Shown here piece by piece: positions 25,199-34,018 of a DNA stretch of 64,000 bases. Location of the stretch: assembly GCF_900199205.1 (NCBI RefSeq), contig NZ_OBMJ01000001.1, forward strand, positions 6,503,001-6,567,000. The letters are read 5' to 3'. The position numbers and the translations under genes were made by a program. The stretch is from Streptomyces sp. 1331.2. GTDB lineage: Bacteria; Actinomycetota; Actinomycetes; Streptomycetales; Streptomycetaceae. Each line of letters begins with the position of its first letter. Position 1 is the stretch's first letter. The notes under the pieces were generated by a model that worked only from the letters and a program-made list of their open reading frames with translations, was not told where the DNA came from and made no database searches.

Positions 25199-26500
25199 AT
25201 GCAGGGGAACGGACTGATGGCGCAGCTGCGGAAGCCGCCGGGCGGGCGGGACGCGCGGATCATGCTGCTCGCACAGTGCGTGGACCGGACCGGGACCGGC
25301 GTGTGGGCGGCCGCCTCGGTCCTGTACTTCACCTACGTGTGCGGGATGGACGCCCGGCAGCTCGGTCTGCTGCTGGGCGTCGGCGCGGCGGCCGGGATCG
25401 CCGGGTCGCCGCTGGCCGGGCGGGCGGCCGAGCGGGTGCCGGTGCGATGGCTGCTGATCGGCTGCCACCTGCTGCGGCTCGGCACGATGGGCCTGCTGCT
25501 GGTCGTCGACGACTTCGCCGCGCTGCTGCCCGTGGTCGCCCTGACCTGCCTGGCCGAACGGGCCGCCAAGACCCTGGAGATGCTGTTCGCCACCCGCGTC
25601 GCGGGCGAGCGGCGCGGCACCTACCAGGCGCTGTTCCGCAGCGTGGCCAACGCCGGGTACGCCCTCGGCGCGGGCGTCTCGGCGATCGGACTGGCCGTCG
25701 GCACCACGACCGCCTACCGCGCGCTCATCCTCGCCAACGGGCTCTCCTACGTGCTGGCCGCTGTGCTGGTCTGGCGCACCCGGGAGCCCCGTGGGCACGG
25801 CCTGGCCGCGGCGGCCGCCGGGGAACAGCCGGCCGGCGACCCGACGCCCGTGCCGAGCCCCTGGCGGGACCGGGGCTACCTGCTGTTCGTCCTGCTCGAC
25901 ATGCCACTGAACCTGGACGACTCGATCCTCAACGTCGGACTGCCGCTCTGGCTCGTCCACCACACCGGCGCACCGCACGCCGTCGTCCCGGTCTTCCTCG
26001 TCCTCAACACCGTGCTCGTGGTCGTGCTCCAACTGCGCATCTCCGCCTGGGCGGAGGGCCCGCGCGGGGCGGCCGCGGCGGTGCGCTGGTACGGGGCGAC
26101 GCTGCTGGGCAGCTGCCTGCTGATCGTGCTCGCCACCGACGGCGGGCCGTGGACGGCCTCGATCGCGCTGCTGGCCGCGGCGATGCTGATCACCCTGGCG
26201 GAACTGCTGCGCTCGGTGAGCTCCTGGGAGCTCGCGGTCTCCCTGGCGCCGCCGCGCGCCCAGGCCTCCTACCTGGGGGTGGCCGGGATGTCCCAGTCGG
26301 TGCAGAAGTCGGCGGGCCCGCTGCTGCTCACCGGTGCGGTGATGGCGGCCGGTCCGGCCGGCTGGCTGGCCCTCGGCGCGGCGACCGTCGGCCTCGGTGC
26401 GCTCCAGCGCCGGGCCAGCCTGCGCCGCCTGGCGGCTCTGGCCGGGCCGGCCGCCGCCGGGGCCGAGCCGGCGCGGCGGGCGGGTGTGGCGGTCGGCTGA
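25199..26500 (+). CDS. MFS transporter divergent from the condensation-domain gene
   Basis: 433 residues from the chosen ATG, with 10-12 predicted membrane segments. RDARIMLLAQCVDRTGTGVW precedes the first helix, and the first loop carries the MFS motif-A-like GSPLAGRAAERVPVR. In-frame ATGs six codons before and seven codons after this start are also possible; this one has a weak GGGGG eight bases upstream. It probably exports a small molecule, perhaps the product or substrate of the divergent condensation protein. The C-terminus is Ala/Arg-rich and cytoplasmic. Confidence 0.8.
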   Translation: MQGNGLMAQLRKPPGGRDARIMLLAQCVDRTGTGVWAAASVLYFTYVCGMDARQLGLLLGVGAAAGIAGSPLAGRAAERVPVRWLLIGCHLLRLGTMGLLLVVDDFAALLPVVALTCLAERAAKTLEMLFATRVAGERRGTYQALFRSVANAGYALGAGVSAIGLAVGTTTAYRALILANGLSYVLAAVLVWRTREPRGHGLAAAAAGEQPAGDPTPVPSPWRDRGYLLFVLLDMPLNLDDSILNVGLPLWLVHHTGAPHAVVPVFLVLNTVLVVVLQLRISAWAEGPRGAAAAVRWYGATLLGSCLLIVLATDGGPWTASIALLAAAMLITLAELLRSVSSWELAVSLAPPRAQASYLGVAGMSQSVQKSAGPLLLTGAVMAAGPAGWLALGAATVGLGALQRRASLRRLAALAGPAAAGAEPARRAGVAVG

Positions 26501-26556
26501 GCCTCGGCGCGGGGCGTTGCGGGGCGTTGCGGTGTGTCGCGGTGCGGTGCGATCCG

Positions 26557-28467
26557 TCAGCGGGCGGCGGCGATGACCGGGCGGGCGCGCAGGACCCAGA
26601 CGGTGGCCGGGGCGGTGCACAGGGCTGCCAGGGCGACTGCCCCCGCGGTGACCAGGCCGACCGGACGCCAGGGCAGGGCCCAGGGCGCGGGCACGCCGAG
26701 GGCGGCCAAGGCGGCGTGCATGGTGGCGAGTTGGGCGGCGGTGACGGCGCAGCCGAGTGCTGCGCCGACGGCCGCGACCAGGACCGACTCGGCGGTCACC
26801 AGGCGCACGACCTGGGCCCGGGTGGCGCCGGCCAGCCGGAGCAGGGCGAGTTCGCGGCGGCGGTCCGCCGTGGTGGTGAGCAGGGTGCCGGCGAGCGTGA
26901 TGCCGGTGTAGACGACGGCCAGGCCGAGCACGAGGGCCGTACGGAGCCGGGCGATCCGGCCGGTCGCAGGCGCGGCGACGGCGAGCCAGTCCGCCCGGGT
27001 CAGCACCGTCGCTCCGTACGGCGTGGCGGTGGCGCGTGCCGCGGCGAGGGCGGCCGTACGGTCGGCTCCGGGGGCGAGGCGGAGTTCGATCCGGTCGACA
27101 CGGGCGCCCGGGGCGTTGGCGGGGGTGACGTACAGCCCGTCGGCAGCGAGGCCGTCGCGCAGCACGGCGGCGACCCGCAGGGCCGTCCGGCTGCCGTCGG
27201 CCCGGATCACCGGCACCCGTTCGCCGACCGTACGGCCCCATTCGGCGGGCAGCACCAGGGCGTCGTCGTCCAGGGCGGCGGGGGTGCCGGCCAGCAGCGG
27301 GAGCCGGGCGAGGGCGGTCAGTCCGGCCGGGGCGGCGGCGCGGGCCTCGGCGCGCACCGGGACGCCGTCCGGCTCGACCAGGGCGAGCCGGGTGGGCGCG
27401 GTCGCGCAGACGGCATCCACGCCCGGGACCGTGCCCAGGGCCGCGACCAGCCGTGCCGTCGGCGCCGTCGGGGCCGAGCCGGGCACGACGACGAGGTCGG
27501 CGGAGGTACGGGCGGCGGCCTCGGCGCCACGGGCGGCGCTCACGGTGTCCAGCGCGCCCGCCAGCGAACCGGTCAGCGCCACCGCCACCAGCACCGGCGC
27601 CGCCACCGCCCCCGTCCGGCGCAGCGCGGAGCCGGCGTTCGCGCGCGCCAGCCGGCCCGCGTGGCCGAACAGCCGCGCGGGCAGCAGCCGGCCGAGCCCG
27701 CGCACCAGCGGCGGCGCGAGCAGCGGGGAGAGCAGGCCGCACGCGCAGATCAGCCACATCGGCCGGGTGGTGTACGTCTTGCGGTGCAGCAGGTCCGCCG
27801 GGTCGGTGGCCAGCGCGGTACCGGCGAGCACGGCGGCGCCCAGGAGCAGGCCGAGACCGAGCACGAGCCGGCCGGGAGTCAGCACCCCGGTGTCGGCGTC
27901 GGCCGCGCTCAGCGCGTCCAGCGGGCCGACCCGGCCCGCCCGGCGGGCGGCCACCGCGACCCCGCCCAGGGCGACCAGCAGACCGGTCCAGAACGCGGCG
28001 TGCAAGGGCCAGACGGAACCGCTCGGCGCGAAACCCGCCGGGGCCATGCCGACCCCGGCCAGCCACCGGATCAGCAGGGGCGCGCCGAACCGGCCCAGCC
28101 CGCAGCCGACGGCGGACGCCGCCGCGGCCAGCAGCAGCGCCTCGGCGAGCACCGTACGGCGCACCTGCGCCCGGGTCGCGCCGGCCAGTCGCAGCAGACC
28201 CAGCTCGCGGCGGCGCCGCACGACCGCGTAGGAGTAGGTGGAGGCGACCACGAACGCCGAGACGAACACGCTCACCCCGCCGGCCGTTCCCAGGGCGGCG
28301 ACCAGCGAGACCGACTCCTCGCCGCCGGGCGGCGCCTCGACCGCCGCGGCCAGGCCCAGCAGCATCACGGCGGTCATCGCGACGCCGAGGACGAGGGCGA
28401 GGAAGGCGCCGAGCAGGGACGGCCAGCGGGTGGTCAGGGAGGCGAGGGCGATCCGCAGCATTCTCAT
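26557..28467 (-). CDS. FtsX-domain ABC permease without an adjacent ATPase
   Basis: 636 residues with two FtsX domains. Each half has a helix followed by a basic cytoplasmic segment of the type VVRRRRELGLLRLAGATRAQVRR and RRRELALLRLAGATRAQVVR (given in shortened form), which are the MacB/FtsX signatures. A large external domain lies between about residues 330 and 480. Such permeases usually work with an ABC ATPase in antibiotic-peptide resistance or lipoprotein handling, but none is encoded here. It is divergent from a NarL-type two-component system, the common regulatory partner of these transporters. Confidence 0.85.
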   Translation of the reverse strand: MRMLRIALASLTTRWPSLLGAFLALVLGVAMTAVMLLGLAAAVEAPPGGEESVSLVAALGTAGGVSVFVSAFVVASTYSYAVVRRRRELGLLRLAGATRAQVRRTVLAEALLLAAAASAVGCGLGRFGAPLLIRWLAGVGMAPAGFAPSGSVWPLHAAFWTGLLVALGGVAVAARRAGRVGPLDALSAADADTGVLTPGRLVLGLGLLLGAAVLAGTALATDPADLLHRKTYTTRPMWLICACGLLSPLLAPPLVRGLGRLLPARLFGHAGRLARANAGSALRRTGAVAAPVLVAVALTGSLAGALDTVSAARGAEAAARTSADLVVVPGSAPTAPTARLVAALGTVPGVDAVCATAPTRLALVEPDGVPVRAEARAAAPAGLTALARLPLLAGTPAALDDDALVLPAEWGRTVGERVPVIRADGSRTALRVAAVLRDGLAADGLYVTPANAPGARVDRIELRLAPGADRTAALAAARATATPYGATVLTRADWLAVAAPATGRIARLRTALVLGLAVVYTGITLAGTLLTTTADRRRELALLRLAGATRAQVVRLVTAESVLVAAVGAALGCAVTAAQLATMHAALAALGVPAPWALPWRPVGLVTAGAVALAALCTAPATVWVLRARPVIAAAR

Positions 28468-28509
28468 GGCCTCCAGCGAACCGCCCCGGGGCGGGGGCGG
28501 TCGGCGGGG

Positions 28510-28592
28510 CAGGGTCTACTTCGGACGGTGCGTCAGGGCCTACGTCCGACAGTGGGTCAGGGGCCGCTCCGGACGGTAGGGGTGGCCCTACC
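28510..28592. promoter_or_regulatory. Three 24-bp tandem repeats between the ABC permease and kinase genes
   Basis: Units at 28510-28533, 28534-28557 and 28558-28581 are exactly contiguous. Units 1 and 2 share 19 of 24 bases, 1 and 3 share 17. Each begins CAGGG and contains a (C/G)GAC(A/G)GT element. A perfect GGTAGGG-GTGG-CCCTACC inverted repeat (28575-28592) overlaps the last unit. The helical-phase spacing suggests binding of several regulator dimers, most simply the NarL-type regulator encoded next to it. Confidence 0.65.
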
Positions 28593-28743
28593 GGCCCTGC
28601 CCGGGTGCGGTGCCGGCGGTGTGCGGCTGCCGAGAGGTCGTAACGCCGGAGAAAGTAGGCCAGACCCTACCGCCGGGCGGGGCTGCGCTGCCTAGGGTGG
28701 GCGTTGGTGTACGGGCGGGACTTCTGCGGCAAGGGGATCAAAG

Positions 28744-30078
28744 GTGAGCGGGGGCGCGGTGGCCGGGACGGTCGCGGAGGACGGGCAGGGGACGGGCAGC
28801 GCCTGGGCGTCGGTGGCCAGGGCGGGCTTCCTGCGCTCCTCGGCGCCCTGGCGGGCGGCCGGATACCTGCTGGTCACCGGGGTGAGCGGGCTGCTGCTCT
28901 GCGCCGGGCTGCTGTTGTCGGCGGTGGTCGCCGGGGCCCTGGCGGCGGTGCTGATCGGGGTGCCGCTGGCGGCGGCTCTGGGCCTGGCCGGGCTGCCGGT
29001 CGCCGCCTGGGAGCGCCGGCTGGTCCGCTACCTGGACGGCGGCCGCGTTGCGGACCCGCACCGCGTCCCCGAACGGCCGGGCCTGGCAGCCTGGTTACGG
29101 CTGCGCTACCGGGAACAGGCGACCTGGCGGGAGCTGGGCTTCGCGCTGCTCGCCGCGTTCGTGCTCTGGCCGATCGACCTGGCAGTGGTCGGCTGCGTGC
29201 TCGCCGTGCCCGGCTACCTCGTCGCCGCGCTGCCGCTGTTCGTGCTCGACGGCGAGCAGGTGAACGTGCTCAAGGTCGTCGAGGTGCACTCGGCGGTGCT
29301 CGCCGCGCTGCTCGGCCTGGCCGGGCTGCTGCTGCTTCCGCTGCTGGCCTATCCGGTGGCGGTGGTGGCCGCCGCGCGGGCGTCGCTGGTCCGGCTGGTG
29401 CTGGCGGCGCCCGGCGGGCGGGAGCAGCGGATCGGTGAACTGGTACGCTCCCGAGCCCGGTTGGTGGACGCCTTCGAGGCGGAGCGGCGGCGGATCGAGC
29501 GCGACCTGCACGACGGGGCCCAACAGCGCCTGGTGGCCCTGACGATGGCGCTCGGGCTGGCCCGGCTGGACGCCCCGGCGGACGGTCCGCTGGTCGCCCG
29601 GCTCGCCGACGCCCAGCGGGAGGCGGGTGAAGTCCTGGCCGAGTTACGGGAGTTGATCAACGGGATCCATCCGCAGGTGCTCACCGACCACGGCCTGCCG
29701 GAGGCCTGCGGGGACGCCGCCGACCGCTCGCCGATCCCCGTCACCACCCGCTTCGACCTGCCCGGCCGGCTGCCGGCGCCGGTCGAGTCGGCCGGCTACT
29801 TCGTCGTCACCGAGGCGCTCGCCAACATCGCCAAGCACAGCGGGGCGAGCACCGCGAGCGTCGAAGGACGGTACCTGGAAGGCTGGTTGACGGTCGAGGT
29901 GGCGGACGACGGCCGCGGCGGCGCCAACCCCGAATGCGGCACCGGACTGACCGGGCTGGCCGACCGGATCGCGGTCGTGGACGGCATCCTGACGGTCAGC
30001 AGTCCGGTCGGCGGACCGACCCTGGTGCGGGTGGAGATCCCCTGCACCCCGATCGACGGAGGAGCGGGGCGACGATGA
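28744..30078 (+). CDS. NarL-type sensor histidine kinase
   Basis: 444 residues. The N-terminal half has about four membrane helices in two pairs and matches the Streptomyces putative-sensor domain. The HisKA_3 dimerisation motif ERRRIERDLHDGAQQR contains the phospho-acceptor H256. The HATPase domain follows with an N-box VTEALANIAKHSGAS and a DDGRGGANPECGTGLTGL G-box. The GTG start has AAGGGG upstream. It overlaps the response-regulator gene by four bases (ATGA), so the two are cotranscribed and coupled. It is divergent from an FtsX permease that it probably controls, perhaps sensing cell-envelope stress. Confidence 0.9.
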   Translation: MSGGAVAGTVAEDGQGTGSAWASVARAGFLRSSAPWRAAGYLLVTGVSGLLLCAGLLLSAVVAGALAAVLIGVPLAAALGLAGLPVAAWERRLVRYLDGGRVADPHRVPERPGLAAWLRLRYREQATWRELGFALLAAFVLWPIDLAVVGCVLAVPGYLVAALPLFVLDGEQVNVLKVVEVHSAVLAALLGLAGLLLLPLLAYPVAVVAAARASLVRLVLAAPGGREQRIGELVRSRARLVDAFEAERRRIERDLHDGAQQRLVALTMALGLARLDAPADGPLVARLADAQREAGEVLAELRELINGIHPQVLTDHGLPEACGDAADRSPIPVTTRFDLPGRLPAPVESAGYFVVTEALANIAKHSGASTASVEGRYLEGWLTVEVADDGRGGANPECGTGLTGLADRIAVVDGILTVSSPVGGPTLVRVEIPCTPIDGGAGRR

Positions 30079-30740
30079 GTGAACCGACGGCGGAGGGCCT
30101 GCGGTTGGTGGTCGCCGAGGACGGCGTCCTGCTGCGCGAGGGACTGGTCGGGCTGCTGGCCCGGTTCGGGCACCGGGTGGTGGCCGCGGTCGGCGACGCC
30201 GGGTCGCTGTGCGTGGCGGTCGAGCAGCACCGGCCGGACCTCGTCGTCACCGATGTCCGGATGCCGCCCGGCCAGACCGACGAGGGCCTGCGGGCGGCCC
30301 TGCTGCTGCGCGAACGGACCCCCGGGCTGCCCGTCCTGGTGCTCAGCCAGTACGTGCAACGCTCGTACGCGGCCCGGCTGTTGGACGCCGGGGACGGCAG
30401 CGGCGTCGGCTACCTGCTGAAGGACCGGATCGGGCAGATCGAGGAGTTCGTGGCGGCAGTCCACACGGTGGCCGCCGGGGGAACGGTGGTGGACCCGGAG
30501 GTGGTGCGGCAGCTGCTGCGCCGCCGCCGGGACCCGCTGGAGCGGCTGACCCCGCGTGAGCGTGAGGTGCTGGCGCTGATGGCGGCGGGGCGGTCGAACG
30601 CGGCGATCTGCCGGGAGTTGGTGGTGTCGGAGGCGGCGGTGGGCAAGCACATCGGCAACATCCTGATGAAGCTCGACCTGCCGCCGGCCGAGGAGACGCA
30701 CCGCCGGGTGCTGGCGGTGCTGCAGTTCCTCCGGGCCTGA
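30075..30740 (+). CDS. NarL/LuxR-family response regulator
   Basis: 221 residues. The receiver domain carries the phospho-acceptor D60 (LVVTDVRMPP), the acidic pair in VVAEDGVLL and the conserved Lys in YLLKDR. A LuxR helix-turn-helix follows from about residue 155: LTPREREVLALMAAGRSNAAI, then the recognition segment VSEAAVGKHIGNILMKL. Its gene is translationally coupled to the kinase gene. The tandem 24-bp repeats upstream of the operon are the obvious candidate target. Confidence 0.92.
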   Translation: MSEPTAEGLRLVVAEDGVLLREGLVGLLARFGHRVVAAVGDAGSLCVAVEQHRPDLVVTDVRMPPGQTDEGLRAALLLRERTPGLPVLVLSQYVQRSYAARLLDAGDGSGVGYLLKDRIGQIEEFVAAVHTVAAGGTVVDPEVVRQLLRRRRDPLERLTPREREVLALMAAGRSNAAICRELVVSEAAVGKHIGNILMKLDLPPAEETHRRVLAVLQFLRA

Positions 30741-30823
30741 GGCCGGTGCCGAGCTCTGCCCCCGCCGGGACCCGCCCGCTCACCCTGCTCACGGTGGCGG
30801 GCGGGGGCCCGGGACGCAGCGGC

Positions 30824-31636
30824 TCAGGAGCGCACGGCCGTGACGACGTGGTAGTCGAGGAGTCCGTCCCGCCAAGCGGGGAGGAAGTTGCGGGTCCAGT
30901 GGCCGGGCGGGACGACGTCGACGAGGTAGCGGTCGAGGCCGGGCCAGACGTCGGAGCCGACCGATTCGGTGTGGACGTCGGTGAAGCCGGCCTTGCCGAG
31001 GTCGGTGGTGAACCCGCCGAGGGTGTGCGGGACGTCGAGCCCGTCCGCGAAGCTGGCGAGCAGGATGCTCAGGCGCTCGGCGACCTCAGGGCCCCCGGCG
31101 GCGAAGAAGGTGGTGACGGCGAGCCGGCCGCCGGAGCGCAGGACGCGGGCGGCCTCGTGCGCGAAGCCGGTGAGTTCGCGGAAGTGCTGGGCGGCCTCGA
31201 CCGAGTAGACGCCGTCCAGGGAGGCGTCGGAGAAGGGGAGTTCGTCGGCGGCGCCGATGGCGTAGGCGAGGCGGTCGGGGTAGGTGGCCAGGGCCTTGGC
31301 GTTGACGGCGCGGGCGCGTTCGACCTGGTCGGGGTGGATGTCGACGCCGGTGACGGCGGCGAAGCGGAACTCGCGCAGGGCGAGGGCGGCGCCGAGCCCG
31401 CGTCCGCTGCCGACCTCGGCGAGGCGCAGCTGTTCGCGCGGCTCGGGGAAGGTGCGCAGCACGCGGCGGTACAGCTGCTCCTGGCTGTGCACGCGGTCGT
31501 CGGGGGTGGGGGCGGTGAGGTCGATGCCGTGCCAGTCGCCGAAGTTGATGAATCCGCCGGCGAAGCTGGCGGCCTTCGATAGGTCACCGGCGCCGTAGGT
31601 CTGGCGTACGGTCGGGGGAATGCGGTTGTGGTCCAT
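30824..31636 (-). CDS. Class I SAM-dependent methyltransferase (UbiE/small-molecule type)
   Basis: 270 residues. The N-terminus MDHNRIPPTVRQTYGAG is followed by FINFGDWHGIDL, a segment often seen in O- or C-methyltransferases of secondary metabolites. The SAM loop is LAEVGSGRGLGAALA, with VTGVDIHPDQVERAR next. AGGAG lies 12 bases before this ATG; an extension by 27 codons to a TTG is unlikely. It is convergent with the response-regulator gene and upstream neighbours are unrelated, so the substrate is unknown. Confidence 0.85.
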   Translation of the reverse strand: MDHNRIPPTVRQTYGAGDLSKAASFAGGFINFGDWHGIDLTAPTPDDRVHSQEQLYRRVLRTFPEPREQLRLAEVGSGRGLGAALALREFRFAAVTGVDIHPDQVERARAVNAKALATYPDRLAYAIGAADELPFSDASLDGVYSVEAAQHFRELTGFAHEAARVLRSGGRLAVTTFFAAGGPEVAERLSILLASFADGLDVPHTLGGFTTDLGKAGFTDVHTESVGSDVWPGLDRYLVDVVPPGHWTRNFLPAWRDGLLDYHVVTAVRS

Positions 31637-31826
31637 GGGCCGCTGGGTCTCCTGATCGCTGGGCGTCTCCTGCTCGGTGGGCGCCCGGGCGCCGGACGCG
31701 CCGAGGTACGTACCCAAACCGGTGGTGGTCCGAACACGGTACGTGATGGACGGATGTGCTTGGTGGGAAAAGGGGCGTGGTGGTGCTCCGAGGGGGCTCG
31801 GAACACCACCACGCGACCGGGGGCGG

Positions 31827-32705
31827 CTACCGGGAGAGGTCGGCCGGGGCGTCGATCCTGGTCAGTTTCCGGGGGTTGCGCACGATGTAGACCCGGGTGA
31901 CCCGGCCGTCCTCCACGGCGACGCTGACCACCGAGGGCTCGCCGCCGAGGTCGATCCGGCCGGCCGGCGCGCCGTTGAGCCACACCGTCTCGGTGTCGAA
32001 CCCGAGCGGCGCCCGGTGGGCGCGCGCGAGCAGGGCCGCCACCGCCTCGGCGCCGTGCAGCGGGGCGAGCAGGGCCGGCGCGATCCCGCCGCCGTCGGCG
32101 ATCAGGACCACGTCCGGCGCCAGGACCTCCATCAGGTCCTGCAGCCGACCGGTGCGCAGCGTCTCCAGGAAGCGCTCCACCACCCGCTCCTGTTCGGTGC
32201 GGCTCACCCGCACCCGCGGCCGCCTGGCCGCCACGTGGCCGCGGGCCCGCCGGGCGACCTGCCGCACGGCGGCCGAGCTCTTGCCGACGGCCTCGGCGAT
32301 CTCCTCGTACGGCAGTTCGAAGACCTCGCGCAGCACGAACACCGCCCGCTCGGTCGGCCCCAGCGTCTCCAGCACGGTGAGCATCGCGAACGAGACGCTC
32401 TCCGCGAGTTCGACGTCCTCGGCGACGTCGGGGCTGGTGAGCAGCGGCTCCGGCAGCCACTCGCCGACGTACTGCTCGCGCCGTCGGGACAGCGTCCGCA
32501 GCCGGTTGAGGGACTGGCGGGTGACGATCCGGACGAGGTACGCCCGCGCGTCCTGTACCTGCGATTCGTCCACGCCGGCCCACCGCAGCCAGGACTCCTG
32601 CAGCACGTCCTCCGCGTCGGCGGCCGAGCCGAGCAGTTCGTAGGCGACGGTGAACAGCAGGCTGCGGTGGGTGACGAAGGGGTCGGCGGCCGGGGTCACG
32701 GTCAT
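31827..32705 (-). CDS. sigJ: ECF41-group RNA polymerase sigma factor
   Basis: 292 residues. Sigma2 (YELLGSAADAEDVLQESWLRW) and sigma4 (LGPTERAVFVLREVFELPYEEIAE) regions are followed by a SnoaL-like C-terminal domain; strings are trimmed to their cores. The three ECF41 hallmarks are present: WLPEP at residues 83-87, DGGG at 204-207 and NPRKL near the end. In this group the fused domain replaces an anti-sigma factor. The partner gene, a carboxymuconolactone decarboxylase homologue, overlaps its start by ATGA, which is the defining ECF41 neighbourhood. sigJ is used as the customary actinobacterial name. Confidence 0.9.
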   Translation of the reverse strand: MTVTPAADPFVTHRSLLFTVAYELLGSAADAEDVLQESWLRWAGVDESQVQDARAYLVRIVTRQSLNRLRTLSRRREQYVGEWLPEPLLTSPDVAEDVELAESVSFAMLTVLETLGPTERAVFVLREVFELPYEEIAEAVGKSSAAVRQVARRARGHVAARRPRVRVSRTEQERVVERFLETLRTGRLQDLMEVLAPDVVLIADGGGIAPALLAPLHGAEAVAALLARAHRAPLGFDTETVWLNGAPAGRIDLGGEPSVVSVAVEDGRVTRVYIVRNPRKLTRIDAPADLSR

Positions 32706-33274
32706 GCCGACGGCCCTCCGGCGGCGGGGCGCCCGGCGAGCGGGACCTCGCAGGAGTCGGAGAAGCCCTGCGAGGAGACCCCGTTGGCGATGTTGTTCCT
32801 GGCCGCCATGTTGGCGAAGGCGACGTAGGCGGTGAGTTCGACCATCGCGGCGGGGCCGAGCGCGTCGAGCAGAACCCCGTACTGCTCGTCGGTGACGGTC
32901 GGGGGCGTGACGGACATCGCCTCGGCGTACTCCATCACGTCCCGCTCCAGCGGCGTGAACGCCTCCGAGGCCCGCCAGTTCGGCACCTGGCTGGCCTTGG
33001 CCAGGTCCAGGCCCTGGTTCCGCGCCTGGAAGTAGTTGATGTCCAGGCACCAGCTGCACCCGACCAGCGAGGCCACCGCCATGTGGGCGAAGGACTTGAG
33101 GCTTTCGTCGAGTGCGTCCCAGGTGGCGAGCCTGCCCGCGAACTCCGTGTTCGCGGCGGCGACCCCGGGGTTGTGCCAGATCACCTCGGTGGGTTCGAAG
33201 ACGGCGCCGAACGCCTCGATCATCTTCTCGCCGAGCTCGGTGGGCAGCTGGGCCTTCGGCAGGCGGAGTGCCAT
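32702..33274 (-). CDS. Carboxymuconolactone decarboxylase/AhpD-like protein, ECF41 partner
   Basis: 190 residues. The AhpD-like redox pair C73-SW-C76 lies in VASLVGCSWCLDINYFQAR and is the usual CxxC of the family. GGAGG five bases before the ATG fixes the start, and the stop overlaps the sigma-factor start. Such proteins are the common target of ECF41 sigma factors; biochemical role is uncertain, probably a thiol-dependent peroxide or organic-oxidant reductase. A canonical ECF41 promoter precedes this gene, so the pair should be autoregulated. Confidence 0.9.
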   Translation of the reverse strand: MALRLPKAQLPTELGEKMIEAFGAVFEPTEVIWHNPGVAAANTEFAGRLATWDALDESLKSFAHMAVASLVGCSWCLDINYFQARNQGLDLAKASQVPNWRASEAFTPLERDVMEYAEAMSVTPPTVTDEQYGVLLDALGPAAMVELTAYVAFANMAARNNIANGVSSQGFSDSCEVPLAGRPAAGGPSA

Positions 33275-33320
33275 GGAATCCTCCTCGTGTGGTGGTGTGT
33301 TCGGGTCGTTCGGGCATGAA

Positions 33321-33347
33321 GACACCGGAGGACGGGCGGATGTGACA
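33321..33347 (-). promoter_or_regulatory. ECF41-type autoregulatory promoter
   Basis: On the minus strand TGTCACA (-35) is followed after 16 bases by TGTC (-10). The ECF41 consensus is TGTCACA with CGTC downstream. It would start transcription about 40 bases before the AhpD-like gene. Confidence 0.7.
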
Positions 33348-33465
33348 GGCGGATGGGGCCGCCGGATCGGACCGGGGGAGAAAAATCCCCGACGGGCGGG
33401 CGGCCGGTTCGCTACAGTCCGCGGGATTCCCGAGATCGTGACCACACCCTGAGGAGAACGTCCCC

Positions 33466-33978
33466 GTGAACGTCCCCGACGAACGCCCCGCCCCGCCGCT
33501 GACCGGCGGTGAGCGCGAGATGCTGCGCGGCTTCCTGGACTTCCACCGGGCGACCCTCGCCATGAAGTGCGAGGGCCTGACCGACGAACAGCTGCGGCAG
33601 CGCTCCAGCCCGCCCTCCACACTGACCCTGCTCGGCCTGGTCCGGCACATGGCCGAGGTGGAACGCACCTGGTTCCGCCGGGTGATCGACGGCCAGGACC
33701 TCCCGCTGGTCTGGTCCGCGGACGGCGACTACCAGGCCGCCTACGACCCCACCGGATCCACCCGGGCCGAGGCCTTCGCCGCCTGGCAGACCGAGGTCGA
33801 ACACGCCCGCCGCATCGAACGCGCCGCCGACTCCCTCGACGTCACCGGCTACCAGGCCCGATGGGACGCCGAGGTGTCGCTGCGCCTGGTGATGCTGCAC
33901 CTGATCCACGAGTACGCCCGCCACAACGGGCACGCCGACTTCCTGCGCGAGGCCATCGACGGCGTCGTGGGGGCGTAG
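33466..33978 (+). CDS. DinB-family (DUF664) protein
   Basis: 170 residues forming a four-helix bundle. The metal-binding histidines are expected in GLVRHMAEVERTWF and LHLIHEYARHNGHADFLRE. DinB-like proteins with this layout include mycothiol- and bacillithiol-dependent enzymes, but the substrate here is unknown. The GTG is preceded by GGAG at about eight bases. It is divergent from the ECF41 operon; the upstream region carries TACAGT as a possible -10 element. Confidence 0.85.
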   Translation: MNVPDERPAPPLTGGEREMLRGFLDFHRATLAMKCEGLTDEQLRQRSSPPSTLTLLGLVRHMAEVERTWFRRVIDGQDLPLVWSADGDYQAAYDPTGSTRAEAFAAWQTEVEHARRIERAADSLDVTGYQARWDAEVSLRLVMLHLIHEYARHNGHADFLREAIDGVVGA

Positions 33979-34018
33979 CGGGGCGTAGGGCGCGCCGTCG
34001 GCGCCCGGCCCGCGCTAC
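33975..34018. terminator. Shared hairpin between convergent genes
   Basis: GTAGCG pairs with CGCTAC, and an inner GGGCGC...GCGCCC stem lies between. The outer arms contain the stop codons of both convergent genes. Confidence 0.55.

Noticed and set aside
24974..28066. Very long open frame on the minus strand across the MFS and FtsX region
   Set aside because: It runs antisense or out of frame to well-supported genes, has no family signature and is composed of Arg/Gly/Ala/Pro as expected for shadow frames in very G+C-rich DNA.
28510..28592. CRISPR array
   Set aside because: The units are contiguous with no spacers and only three copies, so they are a regulatory tandem repeat. No cas gene was seen anywhere.
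31637..31717. TTG start extending the methyltransferase by 27 residues
   Set aside because: No ribosome binding site, and the extension has no family similarity, while the ATG has AGGAG upstream.
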